Assembly (NCBI GenBank): GCA_947044405.1
Contig: CAMRHE010000167.1
Coordinates: forward strand, 1,843,001-1,907,000
Origin: Leptodactylus fallax
Lineage: Eukaryota > Chordata > Amphibia > Anura > Leptodactylidae
Length of the DNA: 64,000 bases
Reading direction: 5' to 3'
Part shown: one piece after another, positions 1 to 11,347 of the stretch
Layout: every line of letters starts with the position of its first letter
How positions within the stretch are numbered: the stretch's first letter is position 1
The notes under the pieces: model-generated
What the model was told of the DNA's origin: nothing
What the model saw: the letters and a program-made list of their open reading frames with translations, nothing else
Database searches by the model: none
Program-made: the position numbers and the translations under genes

Positions 1-423
1 GAAGTACCATGCTATATAGTGTGCCTGGAATGTAATATAGAAGCACCATTCTATATAGGGTGTCCGTAATGTTATATAGATGTACCATTATATATAGGGT
101 GTCTGTAATGTAATATAGAAGTACCATTTCATGAAGGGTATCTAGGTCTGAAGGAGTGATGTATGTCATTAGGGAGAGGCAGTGCAGGGACTTATAAGAC
201 TGTACATGCCCTGCTAAGAATTCTGGGATGCTGTGCAGAAATACCATTTCTTATAGAAGGCTCTATAAAAGCATTACATCTTATAGTGGAGCACTGCAAT
301 GATGTAGAAGGACCATTTTATGGACGGGATATGGGATGCCAGATAGCAGTATCATTTAATGTAGGGCATCTGGCATGTAATATAGAAGAACATCATGTAG
401 GGGAGATGCCGTATAGCAGTATA
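1..423. repeat. Degenerate 39-bp tandem repeat in a PMP22 intron
   Basis: At least three clear head-to-tail units (about 39 bp, core ACCATTCTATATAGGGTGT followed by GTAATGTAATATA) occupy the first 130 bases. Progressively degenerate units continue to about 423. The same motif resumes after the hAT insertion (about 1205-1290), so the transposon landed inside the array. A short open frame at 163-426 is made of this repeat and is not a gene. Confidence 0.75.
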
Positions 424-431
424 TAGTAGGG

Positions 432-1196
432 CAGGGGTCCCCAAACTTTTTACACAGGGGGCCAGTTCACTGTCCCTCAGACCGTTGGAGGGCCGGACTA
501 TAAGAAAAACTATGAAAATCCCTATGCACACTACACGTATCTCATTTTAAAGTAAAACAAAAAGGGAACAAATACAACATTCAAAATAAAGAAATAGTAA
601 ATTTAAGTCAACAAACTCACCATTATTTCAATGTGAAGTATGGGCCTACTTTTGGCTAATGAGATGGTCAATGTCTGGTTCCATATTTGTCACTGCTAGC
701 CGTAACAAGTGATGCAAGTGCACATCGGTTAGTCTAGATCTGGTTGGAGAGGCAGTGGAGCGGAGGTGGAGGTAGGGATAGGTTTAGTTGTGCAGGTTAC
801 TTTATGCCAGCTGTAGCCAGATCTCTTCTCTATGGTTGTGTTGTGGCTGGCTTTCCACGATGAAACTTTTAGTATTGGTGCACTAGCTTATCAATGGAAT
901 TTGCTGCCATCTGCTGGATGAAATTTCTGATTGTAAAGCAGCGTAAAAGGGCTTCATGACGAGCCAGGGGTATAACCGCTACCATAGCAGCTGTAGCGTA
1001 GCGGGCCGGGTGCGGATGACGAGCGCCGAGCGTCTACACAGGAACGAGACTTCCCGTGTAGTGCTCGGCGGGTTATTTCAATTGTAAGCGCCTGTGCGCT
1101 CACAATTGAAATAACACATGGAAATTGCGACGCGGGCCGGGTAAATGGCCTCCGGGGGCCGGATGCGGCCCGCGGGCCGTAGTTTGGGGACCCCTG
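432..1196. mobile_element. hAT-type non-autonomous DNA transposon (MITE)
   Basis: The ends are inverted: it starts CAGGGGTCCCCAAAC and finishes GTTTGGGGACCCCTG. It is flanked by a perfect 8-bp duplication TAGTAGGG (424-431 and 1197-1204), the hallmark of hAT superfamily insertion. The 765-bp interior has no transposase frame. The 3' part is GC-rich and includes a GGGCCGG-rich subterminal block matching the GGAGGGCCGG region near the left end. It resembles Charlie-like hAT elements. Non-autonomous, so it would have needed a transposase in trans. Confidence 0.9.
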
Positions 1197-1204
1197 TAGT
1201 AGGG

Positions 1205-2137
1205 CAATTCTAGAATACTATATGGAAGTAGCATTTCATGTAGGGGGCTCTATGGAATTATTACTGCTTATAGTGGAGCATAGTGGTTCCTATGACCACA
1301 CCTGGTATTTGGGCGGTTAGTTGATGGGTATACAGTCCTGTAAAGGGTATTCGTCTTAAAGGGGTTGCCTAGGATTAGAAAAGCATGACTACTTTCTTCA
1401 ATAATAGTGCCTGTCCACTGGTTGTATTTGGTACTACTACTTTAAAGTCAAAGGGCTTGAGATGTATTCCTAATCAGCCCCTGTAGACAATGTTTATTTG
1501 TTGAATGAGCACAAGGTGAATGGCGGCTTTAAGGCTGGTCTTGACCTCCAGTAAGTGGATTGGGCTAAGGATAGATCTAATTTTCTTTGTGTCAAGTAAA
1601 TGTTCCGGTAATTTCTTAGATGTCCAGATAGTAAATTATTCAAGCCTTGCGTTCCTGTTGTTTATTAGGATCTCTTACTGGACCATTGACCTAAAAGCTT
1701 TCTGGTTTATTGAACATCTCTACTGTCGGGGTAGACCGCTGTAGATAGACCGCTGTCTTGTAGAACACGCGCCGGATTGATAGGGTGACCCAGCTGACTA
1801 TATTGAGAAAAAAATCTGATTAATAATGCAGGAAGAGATGGGAGAAGCTGTCAAGTCAGCATTTTAGATGGAGTGGATGCTATGGATACTCAGCCCAACG
1901 GCTACGTCCTGTAACAGGGCGGCTCACAAGTGGTTAAAGGACAGAGGGGTGACAAAGGAAGTGCTCGGAACTGTCCAATCCGTGTCCGTGTCCTTCTCTT
2001 TCAACCATATTAATCAGATTTCTTAAAAATGAATATAGAACATATGAATATGACATAGTAGGCAGGACATGGTGCAGTATTGGAGACATGCCTGTCCATT
2101 TTTATAAGGCAAGGCACCAAATGTGACCTCCTGTCAC
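1205..2137. other. Intronic DNA, no gene seen
   Basis: After the remaining degenerate 39-bp units, this is AT-rich intron sequence upstream of PMP22 exon 4. A TTAAAGGGGTTG end signature near 1356 looks like a Kolobok/T2 MITE end, but I could not find its partner. No splice-flanked open frame stands out. The 74-codon open frame at 1520-1744 has no recognisable similarity. Confidence 0.5.
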
Positions 2138-3068
2138 ACCCCGAAATGACTAGAGACCCCCAAACCAGACCTGTAACAAAATAGAGACACCCTAAAATAA
2201 TACAATGCTCTGACCAGACCCTTAAAATAATAGAGACCGCAGACCATAACCTCTGAATAAATAGACCCCAGACCAGATCCCCTAAACTAATTCAAAACCC
2301 AGACTGGACCCCCTAAATGAATACAGACCCCAGAACTGACCCCCTAAATGAATACAGACCCAAGACCAGACCCCTAAACTAATACAGATCCTAGAACGAA
2401 CCCCCAAAACTAATACAGACCCCCAGATCAGCCCCCTAAGCTAATACAGACCCCAGGCCAGACCCCTAAACTAATACAGACCCCAGACCGCACCCCTAAA
2501 CTAATACAGACCCTAGAACAGACCCCTAAACTAATACAGACCCCCTAAACGAAAACAGACCCCAGACTGCACCCCTAAACTAATACAGACCCTAGAACAG
2601 ACCCCTAAACTAATACAGACCCCCTAAACGAAAACAGAACCCAGACTGCACCCCTAAACTAATACAGACCCTAGAACAGACCCCTAAACTAATACAGACC
2701 CCCTAAACGAAAACAGAACCCAGACTGCACCCCTAAACTAATACAGACCCTAGAACAGACCCCTAAACTAATACAGACCCCCTAAATGAATACAGACTCC
2801 AGACCGCACCCCTAAACTAATACAGGCCCTAGAACAGACCCCTAAACTAATACAGACCCCCTAAACGAAAACAGACCCCAGACCGCACCCCTAAACTAAT
2901 ACAGACCCTAGAACAGACCCCTAAACGAATACAGACCCCAGACCAGACCACTAATCTAATACAGACCACAGACCAGCTTTTCTAAACTAATACAGACCCC
3001 AGACTCTCCAAACTAATATTAACCCCCTAAATAAATACATACCCCAGACCAGACCCCTTAAATACAGG
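2138..3068. repeat. 30-bp minisatellite with 79-bp higher-order unit, PMP22 intron
   Basis: Tandem units built on CCCCTAAACTAATACAGACC followed by CCAGACCAGA variants. In the middle (about 2511-2790) the period becomes a regular 79 bp: CCCTAGAAC recurs at 2511, 2590, 2669 and 2748. That marks a compound unit duplicated as a block. The array ends about 120 bp upstream of PMP22 exon 4. The same family forms the array at 7340-8482, just past the gene. Confidence 0.9.
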
Positions 3069-3186
3069 CTTCAAACATTTTTGCATGTTCTTTCCTTTTC
3101 ACAGGTTCCTCCTGGATAATATTGTATATTATAGTCCTTGTCCAGGTCTATCATGCGGCTAAGTGTCTACTGTTTTCTCTCGGCAG

Positions 3187-3327
3187 AGTGGCTCCAGTCT
3201 GTCCAGGCCATGATGATTCTGTCCATAATCTTCAGCGTCCTCTCCTTGTTCCTGTTTTTCTGCCAACTCTTCACCCTTACTAAAGGTGGACGATTCTACC
3301 TGACCGGCATCTTCCAGCTCCTTGCAG
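3187..3327 (+). CDS. PMP22: PMP22 coding exon 4 (peripheral myelin protein 22)
   Basis: PMP22 is a four-pass membrane glycoprotein of compact myelin in the PMP22/EMP/claudin superfamily; dosage changes in human cause CMT1A and HNPP. This 141-bp exon is bounded by a good acceptor (TTTTCTCTCGGCAG) and donor (GCAG|GTAAGT). It starts inside a Glu codon and ends after the first base of a Gly codon. It encodes EWLQSVQA at the end of the first extracellular loop, transmembrane helix 2 (hydrophobic run to LFLFFCQLF), the short intracellular loop TLTKGGRFY and the start of helix 3. From remembered human numbering it covers residues about 60-107, with the intron splitting Gly107. Differences from human are conservative. 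Upstream exons lie outside the window. The phase matches the exon at 5579. Confidence 0.97.
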
Positions 3328-5578
3328 GTAAGTGACATCAATCCGAGACTATGCTCTGCTTACACTGAGGGGGTCTATGTAAATGGGGAGCCCTGTGGTC
3401 GCAGTCTAGGAAGGTTCTACAATAGTACACCTAATAGTATATCTAATGTATTTCACTCTGCTGCATTGCATTGCGGGTGATGTAGCTGTTTCTACATCAG
3501 GCAGTGCCCTACATATTCCATAATGCAACATGACGAGAATGTTCTTCACACACATTGAACCAGCAGGGGGCAGTGAGTAGGTGTAATATACTGATCAGGA
3601 AATCAGCACAGTTCTGAATGCAGCTTTGGATGTGATTGGAGTATGGAGCAGCACAAGGCCAGTAAGGCTGTATAAATCATTATTATCTGGGCCCAGCCCT
3701 TCCTTTCAGCTCAAGATTTCCCAGGCCATGCCCGGTTACCATGATGCAAAGGGACAACCGCTTCACGGTTTATTTATAGGAATGCTGGGTACTGGAATCC
3801 ATTCATCATTTCATTCAGCAGGGCTGGGCCTTTAAACCCCGGATTATCCACTCAATGGCGCTGCGTGCTTGGTCTGTGACTCACCCCTCCAAACACTCAC
3901 ACAGGCTATCCGGGCACAGCAATGTGCTGCCTCCCATAGGAACCCAAGCAAACATTTCTTCTATTGCTAGCAAAACTCTATTGAATCGGTTGCCCAGGAG
4001 CAGAGGATGTGTATATACAAATAGCTACAGTATATAGGGAATTCCCATTACACTGGCATCCAGCAGTCTGGAAATCCTGCTAATGTGCTGCCAAATTCAA
4101 TGCTAATTTATTGAGAATTCACTTGATAATCCAGCACTTGACTGCCCCTTCAGGCAGGAGCTTCAGATCAGGGGTATTTGCATAAATTTTTCAATGGTGG
4201 TGGTGGCGGTGAGGGGTTTAGGGTCACCCATACTGACACTCATATGCCCCTTTAAGCTTGCCCCATAACAAAGCAGCAACCTGCTCCCTGGCATAGGCAA
4301 TGAGGACAAGTGCCTGTCCCTTCTATATGTTAAGATGGAGTGGGGAGGTATTTAACCCCTATAAACCGTCCTGTCATCGACGTGAAAGAGGATCTGCTGG
4401 GGTATATATTATAAAGTGGGGCATCACACCGATCAGTGCGGTCATCCGTTGATTTAAAGGGATTGTATGAGATTAGAAAATAAAGAGGTGTTGCTGTTTA
4501 GCCAGACGTGGTGACATCAGCACTCACGGCATATACTGTTATTGCAGCATATTACGGGAATTATGGGTACATATTTATACTGGGCACATAACTTAGGTAG
4601 CATAGTCGCCACCTCACCACCCTCACAGTGATATTTAGCAGTTTCTGGCTGAGACGTGACATATTTTTGCCCTCCGCTCACACAGTTTCTCTTGTCTGTA
4701 AGTTTGGGTGGGCGGCTTGGCCAGGGTAGAGTCCAGTGACCTGGCCAGTGAAATGCCCACTTTTTGCCTTTTCATGAACAATGCACCCATTGAGACTCGC
4801 CACCCTTGGCAGGAACTGTAGGTGTCCTCTGGACAATTCTATAAAATGATGAATGTTGTAGAATATGCCAGGCTGTACAATGCCTCACTCACAACTATTG
4901 CTCAATTTTTTTTCCACACAACCTCTCCCCTAATAATCTTAAGAATATAACTTAAAGGGGAAGTCCTACCTTTCATGAAATATCTATAGCTTAAAATATG
5001 TTGTAGAGCACTTCTTGATGATTAAAATGAAGTGTCTCCTTAAGTAAGGAAATATTGTAGTCAAAAGTTATTACCTTGCAAAGTTGTTTTTCTTTGTAGC
5101 TTGCAGTACCATTATTCACCACATTGGCAAATGGTAAAAATTTCATAGGGACACATGCAGCAGCGCCACCGGTCATATTGTTTGATGTATACAAAACTAA
5201 TGAGGATAAATTGCTAAAGCCTGGACCATGCATAGTCAATATTTTGTGAGAACTGTACAGTTTGATGCTTTATTTTGGCCATTTTGGTCTTCTGTAAAAC
5301 TGCACAGTTTATTGCATTTCTGAAACAAGTGCTGGATTTACAGATTTTCAGGATTATCAAATGCCTGATTAAAAAAATTGTATTTTATACTAAATAACTA
5401 GTAAAGAATATTTTAGCTTTAAAGACAGAATTGGATGTTTATTAAAATATATCAGAGCTCCCCCTAGTGGCCTGTTCACAATTAAAAAATTTTAAAAAAT
5501 TTGAAACACTTCAAAAAAATTAATCTATTTTTTTTTTTTTTTAAATACATATTTTATGATACATGTCTTCTTCCTCAG
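3328..5578 (+). other. PMP22 intron between exons 4 and 5
   Basis: A 2251-bp GT-AG intron, donor GTAAGTGA and acceptor TTCTTCCTCAG. It contains a CTCF-like motif (3560-3575), a GC-balanced non-repetitive block at about 3620-3850 flanked by inverted GGGCCCAGCCC/GGGCTGGGCC, and a TTAAAGGGATTG MITE-end signature near 4454. A CCTAGTGG motif at 5458-5474 is CTCF-like on the minus strand. No internal coding exon is recognised. The open frames at 3626-3835, 3855-4037 and 4991-5239 are unsupported. Confidence 0.85.
3560..3575 (+). promoter_or_regulatory. CTCF-like motif in PMP22 intron
   Basis: CCAGCAGGGGGCAGTG fits the vertebrate CTCF core (CCAGCAGGGGGC followed by a purine-rich tail). It lies in non-repetitive intron DNA. 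Motif match only; occupancy is unknown. Confidence 0.45.
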
Positions 5579-5739
5579 GTCTATGTGTAGTGGCTGGAGC
5601 ATCCATCTTTACCGTTCGACACACGGATTGGCATAGTGGTACTGCCAGTTTTGGATATGCCTACATCCTGGCGTGGATAGCTTTCCCGCTTGCCATCATC
5701 AGCGGCATCATCTACGTCATCTTGAGAAAGCGGGAATAA
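5579..5739 (+). CDS. PMP22: PMP22 terminal coding exon 5
   Basis: Begins by completing the split Gly codon and reads 52 further codons to TAA at 5737-5739. It encodes the rest of helix 3 (starting [14 protein letters not shown]), the second extracellular loop with the conserved Trp of DWHSG, helix 4 ([14 protein letters not shown]) and the cytoplasmic tail YVILRKRE, which is identical to human. The Thr at the position of human Thr118 is conserved. The second extracellular loop is one residue shorter than in human (52 versus 53 residues in this exon by memory), so the full protein may be 159 residues. With exon 4 this is an intact, in-frame C-terminal two-thirds of PMP22. Confidence 0.97.
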
Positions 5740-7016
5740 TGATTTGTACGCCATCGCGACTAGGAAAAGCTCAATATAAAAGTCTAAAGGGGATCCTATA
5801 AACAAAAAAAAAAAATTAAATTGAAACCAAAAATGTCAGCCCCCCCCTCACCAAAAAAGAGAGAGTACGGTGAGGGCGGGTTCCTGTGTTAATTGAAGAT
5901 GTAAATAGTATCTATGGTTTAAAAACCTATTTATAACACTTTTTACATATATGTACATAGTATTGTTTGCTTATTTTGACCTGTAGCCTAAAAAAAGGAA
6001 AAAATTTGCTTTTGTCTGCTACAAAAATTTTCAAAAAGAATTTAAAATTTTTGTACGTGGACTGCAAAAACCCAAAAACATTTCAAATTGTGTGCCTTAT
6101 AAAAAAAAACAAAAACATACCAACAGTCTTAATCCGTATCAGTGACTACCCCTTGCTCGTAAGGACAAAAAAAGCCATTTGCAAATTTTGGTGCAAAAAA
6201 AAAAATGGCTTCCACGCCAGATTCAAAATGGCTGACGCTAGAACACAAGAGAGAGGCGTTTATAGTGCAGACGGCCATCATGATGTTTAGTCTCCAGAGC
6301 AGTTAGGTGTCCTTCGGGTCTGTACATAGAGAGAGGTGAGGACCCGTTTGGAACTTACCAAGGGGGTAAAAAGCCGTAGCCCGGTGGTCAGTAAGCCCTA
6401 ACGGAATGGGCAATGAGGCTGGGCCAGCGACAGGGTCACGTTTTCAAAATGCCATTTTACTATTGCACTGAGATGACACCAAAGTACTGCCAAAGCGATC
6501 TATCACTTTGTGAATAGGACAATCAAAATTTTTGAATTTTTAAAATTTTTGGGGGGCATTTTGAAGAAAATAATAAGGCAATGAATTTTAAAATTTCAAG
6601 GTGTGAAAAAAAATCCTTGTTTTGATTGCCTTATTGCTTTCCATAGAAATTCTTATTATATTGCTTTATGGCCGAGTTTGAACCGACCCTACACTGCCAG
6701 CGGAGCCTGCGACTCTTTGCAGCGCCAGAAAGTGGGAGGGACTTTACCATCCGAATGTGTGTGTGTGTACCTGTCTCAAAAGAAAATTTAAGACTTGGAA
6801 AAAGGACAGTCTATGTATATTTTTATTTTAACCAATGTGCATGTATTATACGTATAGAAATATAGCTATAAAACAAGGTAGCCAAAAACTTTTACCAAAT
6901 TTTTTGCTTCTAAAAAAAAAAGTTTTAAAAGCTAATAGAGAATTTTAGATAATCGACTCCTGACTGAAATTAGAAGTAGATTCACACCGTGTAGTTTTAA
7001 CGTGAAAAAAAAAAAG

Positions 7017-7024
7017 TGGTGCTA
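7017..7024 (+). promoter_or_regulatory. Candidate miR-29 seed site in PMP22 3' UTR
   Basis: TGGTGCTA is a perfect 8-mer complement to the miR-29 seed (AGCACCA plus the A opposite position 1). miR-29a has been reported to repress PMP22 in rodent Schwann cells, so the site sits in the expected transcript. It lies about 115 bp before the first AATAAA, a favourable position near the UTR end. Confidence 0.55.
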
Positions 7025-7136
7025 TGATAATTTTATTTTTTGACCATTCCTTCTACTTTAACCTTTGCATTAACTGCTGACCCAGTAACGTTTCTAGTTG
7101 TTTTTAGTTTTTCTCTGTTTTTTTTGTTATTTTTAG

Positions 7137-7142
7137 AATAAA
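7137..7142 (+). terminator. PMP22 polyadenylation signal
   Basis: Canonical AATAAA about 1.4 kb after the stop codon, preceded by a T-rich stretch. A second AATAAA lies at 7193-7198, followed by a TG/GT-rich stretch (GTGTTTACTGTGAG, about 7227-7240) that may serve as the downstream element. Either or both could be used. Confidence 0.7.
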
Positions 7143-7339
7143 ACCATTGAACTCTGTCTAGTTCTCTAAATTTGAGGTCTATGTGAATATTTAATAAAAA
7201 ATGGCTGCTTAGACATCTGCTGAAGTGTTTACTGTGAGCTCTGTTTTCATCACACGCTTGAGAAGTGACATCAGGGAAAGCGGCGACATTTTATACAATA
7301 TTCTGCTTATTTACATAGGGAACAGGAGCCCATTTATCA

Positions 7340-8482
7340 CACCCCAAAATTAATATAGGCCCCTTTAAATACAGACCCTAGACCAGACCCCTAAACTAAT
7401 CCAGACCCCAGACCAGACCTCTAAACTAATCCAGACCCCTAAACTAATCCAGACCCCAGACCAGACCTCTAAACTAATCCAGACCCCTAAACTAATCCAG
7501 ACCCCAGACCAGACCTCTAAACTAATCCAGATACCAGACCAGACCCCCTAAACTAAAACAGATACCAGACCACTAAACTAATACAGACCCCAGACCAGAC
7601 CTCTAAACTAATCCAGACCCCTAAACTAATCCAGACCCCAGACCAGACCTCTAAACTAATCCAGACCCCTAAACTAATACAGACCCCAGACCAGACCCCT
7701 AAACTAATAGACCTCAGACCAGACCCCCTAAACTAAAACAGATACCAGACCACTAAACTAATACAGACCCCAGACCAGACCCCTAAACTAATACAGACCC
7801 CAGACCAGACCCCTAAACTAATACAGACCCCAGACCCCGTAAACTAATACAGACCCCAGACCAGACCCCTAAACTAATACAGACCCCAGACCAGACCCCT
7901 AAACTAATACAGACCCCAGACCAGACCCCTAAACTAATACAGACCCCAGACCAGACCCCTAAACTAATACAGACCCCAGACCAGACCCCTAAACTAATGC
8001 AGACCCCAGACCAGACCTCTAAACTAATACAGACCCCAGACCAGACCCCTAAACTAATACAGACCCCAGACCAGACCCCTAAACTAATACAGACCACAGA
8101 CCAGACCCACTAAACTAATACAGACCCCAGACCAGTCCCCCTAAACTAATACAGACCCCAGATGAGACCCCTAAATGAGTACAGATACCAGACCAGACCC
8201 CTAAACTAACACAGAGCCTAGACCAGACCCCCAAACTAATACAGATACCAGACCAGACCCCCTAATCTAATATAGACCTCAGACCAGACCCCCTAAACTA
8301 ATGCAGACCCCAGACCAAACCCCCTAAACTAATACAGACCCCAGAGCAGACCCCCTAAACTAATACAGACCCCAGATGAGACCCCTAAATGAGTATAGAT
8401 ACCAGACCAGACCCCTAAACTAATACAGACCCCAGACCAGACCCCTAAACTAATACAGACCCCAGACCAGACCCCCTAAATA
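7340..8482. repeat. 30-bp minisatellite immediately downstream of PMP22
   Basis: Tandem AGACCCCAGACCAGACCC + CTAAACTAATAC units. They are regular 30-mers at 7850-8100, with truncated and 1-2 bp indel variants elsewhere. It is the same family as 2138-3068, so the two arrays bracket the last two PMP22 exons about 4.3 kb apart. The minus-strand open frame at 7813-8097 is the 30-bp unit read as ten codons, not a gene. Confidence 0.93.
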
Positions 8483-9409
8483 AAGAGAACTACAAGAATA
8501 ATGAGAGTTGAGTATTTTGTCAGTGCTCGGGAGACTTTCCTGTCCTTCTAGAAAGTTTCAACTTTCCAGGACAGCACTGTACACTTTGTAGTGGCTGTGC
8601 TTGGTACTGCAGATATGAGACAGATATACACGTAGTACCAGGCAAAGCCACTGCAGAATATGTGGCGCTGTGCGTGGTAATGAAGAGGCCACAGCACTCA
8701 CCTGAATGCTCTAATCCCCTCAATCAGCTGATCACAGCTGTAATAAAAATCATACGTCCGATAGTGATATCAATATTAAAATTGCAGAAAACCCCTTTAA
8801 CTATGGTTTTGATTGGATATTGCAGATTACATTTTTTTGAGCTTTCCATATAAGTGCGCTTCATAGCATAACCATAGGGGGAAGCACCAGGAGACGGTAA
8901 CCCCTAATTCTACCACATAGTGTCATGCAAATGGGAAGGTCACTCTTTAATCACATGACCTAATAACAGTGGGGGGCAGAAAAGGTCATAAGATGGCAAA
9001 AGGGGACAAATTTATAGGGGAACTCCAGCAAAAAAGATGTTCTAATAAGACATGGGTATATAGGAGAACTCAGACCACCACAAATATAACTAAGGGTCCA
9101 AGGTCAAGATCCAGCAGGCATGGACAGGTTAGAGGTGCGGCTTATGATACGTAAAGTTGCCACCACGTGCAGCTGATTTTGTCCCCCTCTTTATATTCTG
9201 AACATTGGGAGGTAACTAACAGTGCACCCACTGAGAAAGTCTTACACAATTTTGTGATCTCGGCGTCACTGATAAGAAAGACCCAGCAAAGGCGATGTCA
9301 GATCTGCAGGTCCTGGATGACAAAGTAGACACTTATTATCATCATCATCATCAACAGCCCTCCACAGCACTCCATTCACACAAAGAACACGACACCCCAT
9401 TATTATGGT
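8483..9409. other. Spacer between minisatellites, no gene seen
   Basis: Contains an inverted pair around 8526-8720 (for example TGTAGTGGCTGTGCTTGGTAC against GTACCAGGCAAAGCCACTGCA), suggesting a small palindromic MITE. The rest is non-repetitive. A CAT triplet run sits near 9339. No supported coding exon. Confidence 0.5.
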
Positions 9410-10926
9410 GTGTCATTGTCCTGTACCGCAAGTGTCACCGTGTCATTTTCCTGTACCCCAAGTGTCAGCCTGTCATTATCCTGTACCCCAAGTTTCAGCG
9501 TGTTATTGTCCTATACCCCAAGTGTCAGCGTGTTATTGTCCTGTACCCCAAGTTTCAGCGTGCCATTATCCTGCACCCCAAGTATCAGCGTGTCATTGTC
9601 CTGTACCCCAAGTGTCAACATGTCAATATCATGTATCCCAAGTGTCAGCCTGTCATTGTCCTGTACCCCAAGTGTCAGTGTGTCATTATCATGTACCCCA
9701 AGTGTCAGCCTGTCATTGCCCTGTACCCCAAGTGTCAGCCTGTCATTATCCTATACCCCAAGTGTCAGCGTGTTATTGACCTGTACCCCAAGTTTCAGCG
9801 TGCCATTATCCTGTACCCCAAGTATCAGTGTGTCATTATCCTGTACCTCAAGTGTCAGTGTGTCATTGTCCTGTACCCCAAGTGTCACCATGTCATTATC
9901 CTGTACCCCAAGTGTCAGACTGTCATTATCCTGTACCCCAAGTTTCAGCGTGTCATTATCCTATACCCCAAGTGTCAGCGTGTTATTGTCCTGTACCCCA
10001 AGTTTCAGCGTGCCATTATCCTGTACCCCAAGTATCAGTGTGTCATTGTCCTGTACCCCAAGTGTCAACGTGTCATTGTCCTGTACCCCAAGTGTCAACG
10101 TGTCATTGTCCTGTACCCCAAGTGTCAGCGTGTCATTATCCTGTACCCCAAGTGTCAGCCTGTCATTGCCCTGTACCCCAAGTGTCAGCATGTCATTGTC
10201 CTGTGCCCCAAGTGTCAGCCTGTCATTATCCTGTACCCCAAGTTTCAGCGTGTCATTATCCTATACCCCAAGTGTCAGCGTGTTATTGTCCTGTACCCCA
10301 AGTGTCAGCGTGTCATTATCCTCTACCCCAAGTGTCAGCCTGTCATTATCCTGTACCCCAAGTGTCAGCGTATCATTGTCCTGTACCCCAAGTGTCAGCC
10401 TGTCATTATCCTGTACCCCAAATGTCAACGTGTCATTGTCCTGTACCCCAAGTGTTAGTGTGTCATTATCCTGTACCCCAAGTGTCAGCGTGTCATTATC
10501 CTGTACCCCAAGTGTCAGCCTGTCATTTTCCTGTACCCCAAGTGTCAGCCTGTCATTGTCCTGTACCCCAAGTGTCAACATGTCATTGTCCTGTACCCCA
10601 AGTGTCAGCCTGTCATTGTCCTGTACCCCAAGTGTCAACATGTCATTGTCCTGTACCCCAAGTGTCAGCCTGTCATTGTCCTGTACCCCAAGTGTCAACA
10701 TGTCATTGTCCTGTACCCCAAGTGTTAGTGTCATCGTGTCATTATCCTGTACCCAAGTGTCAGTGTCATTATCCTGTACCCCAAGTGTCAGTGTCATTAT
10801 CCTGTACCCCAAGTGTCGGTGTCATTATCCTGTACCCCAAGTGTCGGTGTGTCATTATCCTGTACCCCCAGTGTCAATGTGTCACTATCATGTACCCCAA
10901 GTGTCGGTGTGTTATTGTCCTGTATC
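9410..10926. repeat. 30-bp minisatellite, about 50 copies
   Basis: Exact 30-bp periodicity (two units per 60 bases) of CTGTACCCCAAGTGTCAGCG + TGTCATTATC. Variants are AGTGT/AGTTT/AGTAT and GCG/GCC/ACA. Near 10720-10926 the register breaks with shortened units. Because 30 is a multiple of 3, three plus-strand and several minus-strand frames stay open for up to 509 codons. These are artefacts: low-complexity translations (such as SLSCTPSV repeats) with no start context. The same family recurs at 46938-47806. Confidence 0.96.
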
Positions 10927-11347
10927 AGTGTCCCGCTAATCATGTGAATTATTATCAGTAATAGTTCACACCTCTTGCACACTCTCACGCTGTCACCTGA
11001 TGCAGTATTTTGCTCACATCCTGATTAGTCACTGGAGCTGAATTAATGAATTTCTCTGTGAGGTGTTTCTGATGTTGGTTTATTCAGCGATTTTGGCGCA
11101 GACAATGTCACATTCACCGGTCACATGATTTCCTCTCTCCTAAAAAATAAAAAATCACATAGTACAGAGCAATAGTATTGTTTTTGTATCATTGAGAATT
11201 ACATTAGCAGGGTCTGCTTGTCTGAGTCAATACTTTATGAATGTGCTATATACTGTATACCTTGTGACCTATTATAAGGCCTGTACATCTACAGTTATAG
11301 TATCCTTATGAAGTGACCTAAACTACATTTACATGACTAAGATTTAT
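10927..11347. other. Non-repetitive spacer, no gene seen
   Basis: AT-rich sequence between the 30-bp array and the small retroposed element. I see no open frame, tandem repeat or recognisable motif. Confidence 0.5.

Larger units (their letters stand above)
5740..7220 (+). other. PMP22: PMP22 3' untranslated region
   Basis: AT-rich, non-coding DNA follows the stop codon. It has A-rich tracts, a TG run near 6756 and two AATAAA signals (7137-7142 and 7193-7198). A UTR of about 1.4 kb is in keeping with the long 3' UTR of mammalian PMP22. The exact cleavage site is not visible. Open frames inside it (5967-6290, 6603-6865) are chance frames in UTR. Confidence 0.8.

Noticed and set aside
9405..10961. 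Long open frames (up to 509 codons) on both strands
   Set aside because: They are translations of a 30-bp tandem repeat, periodic every 10 codons, open simultaneously in several frames, with no splice or start context.
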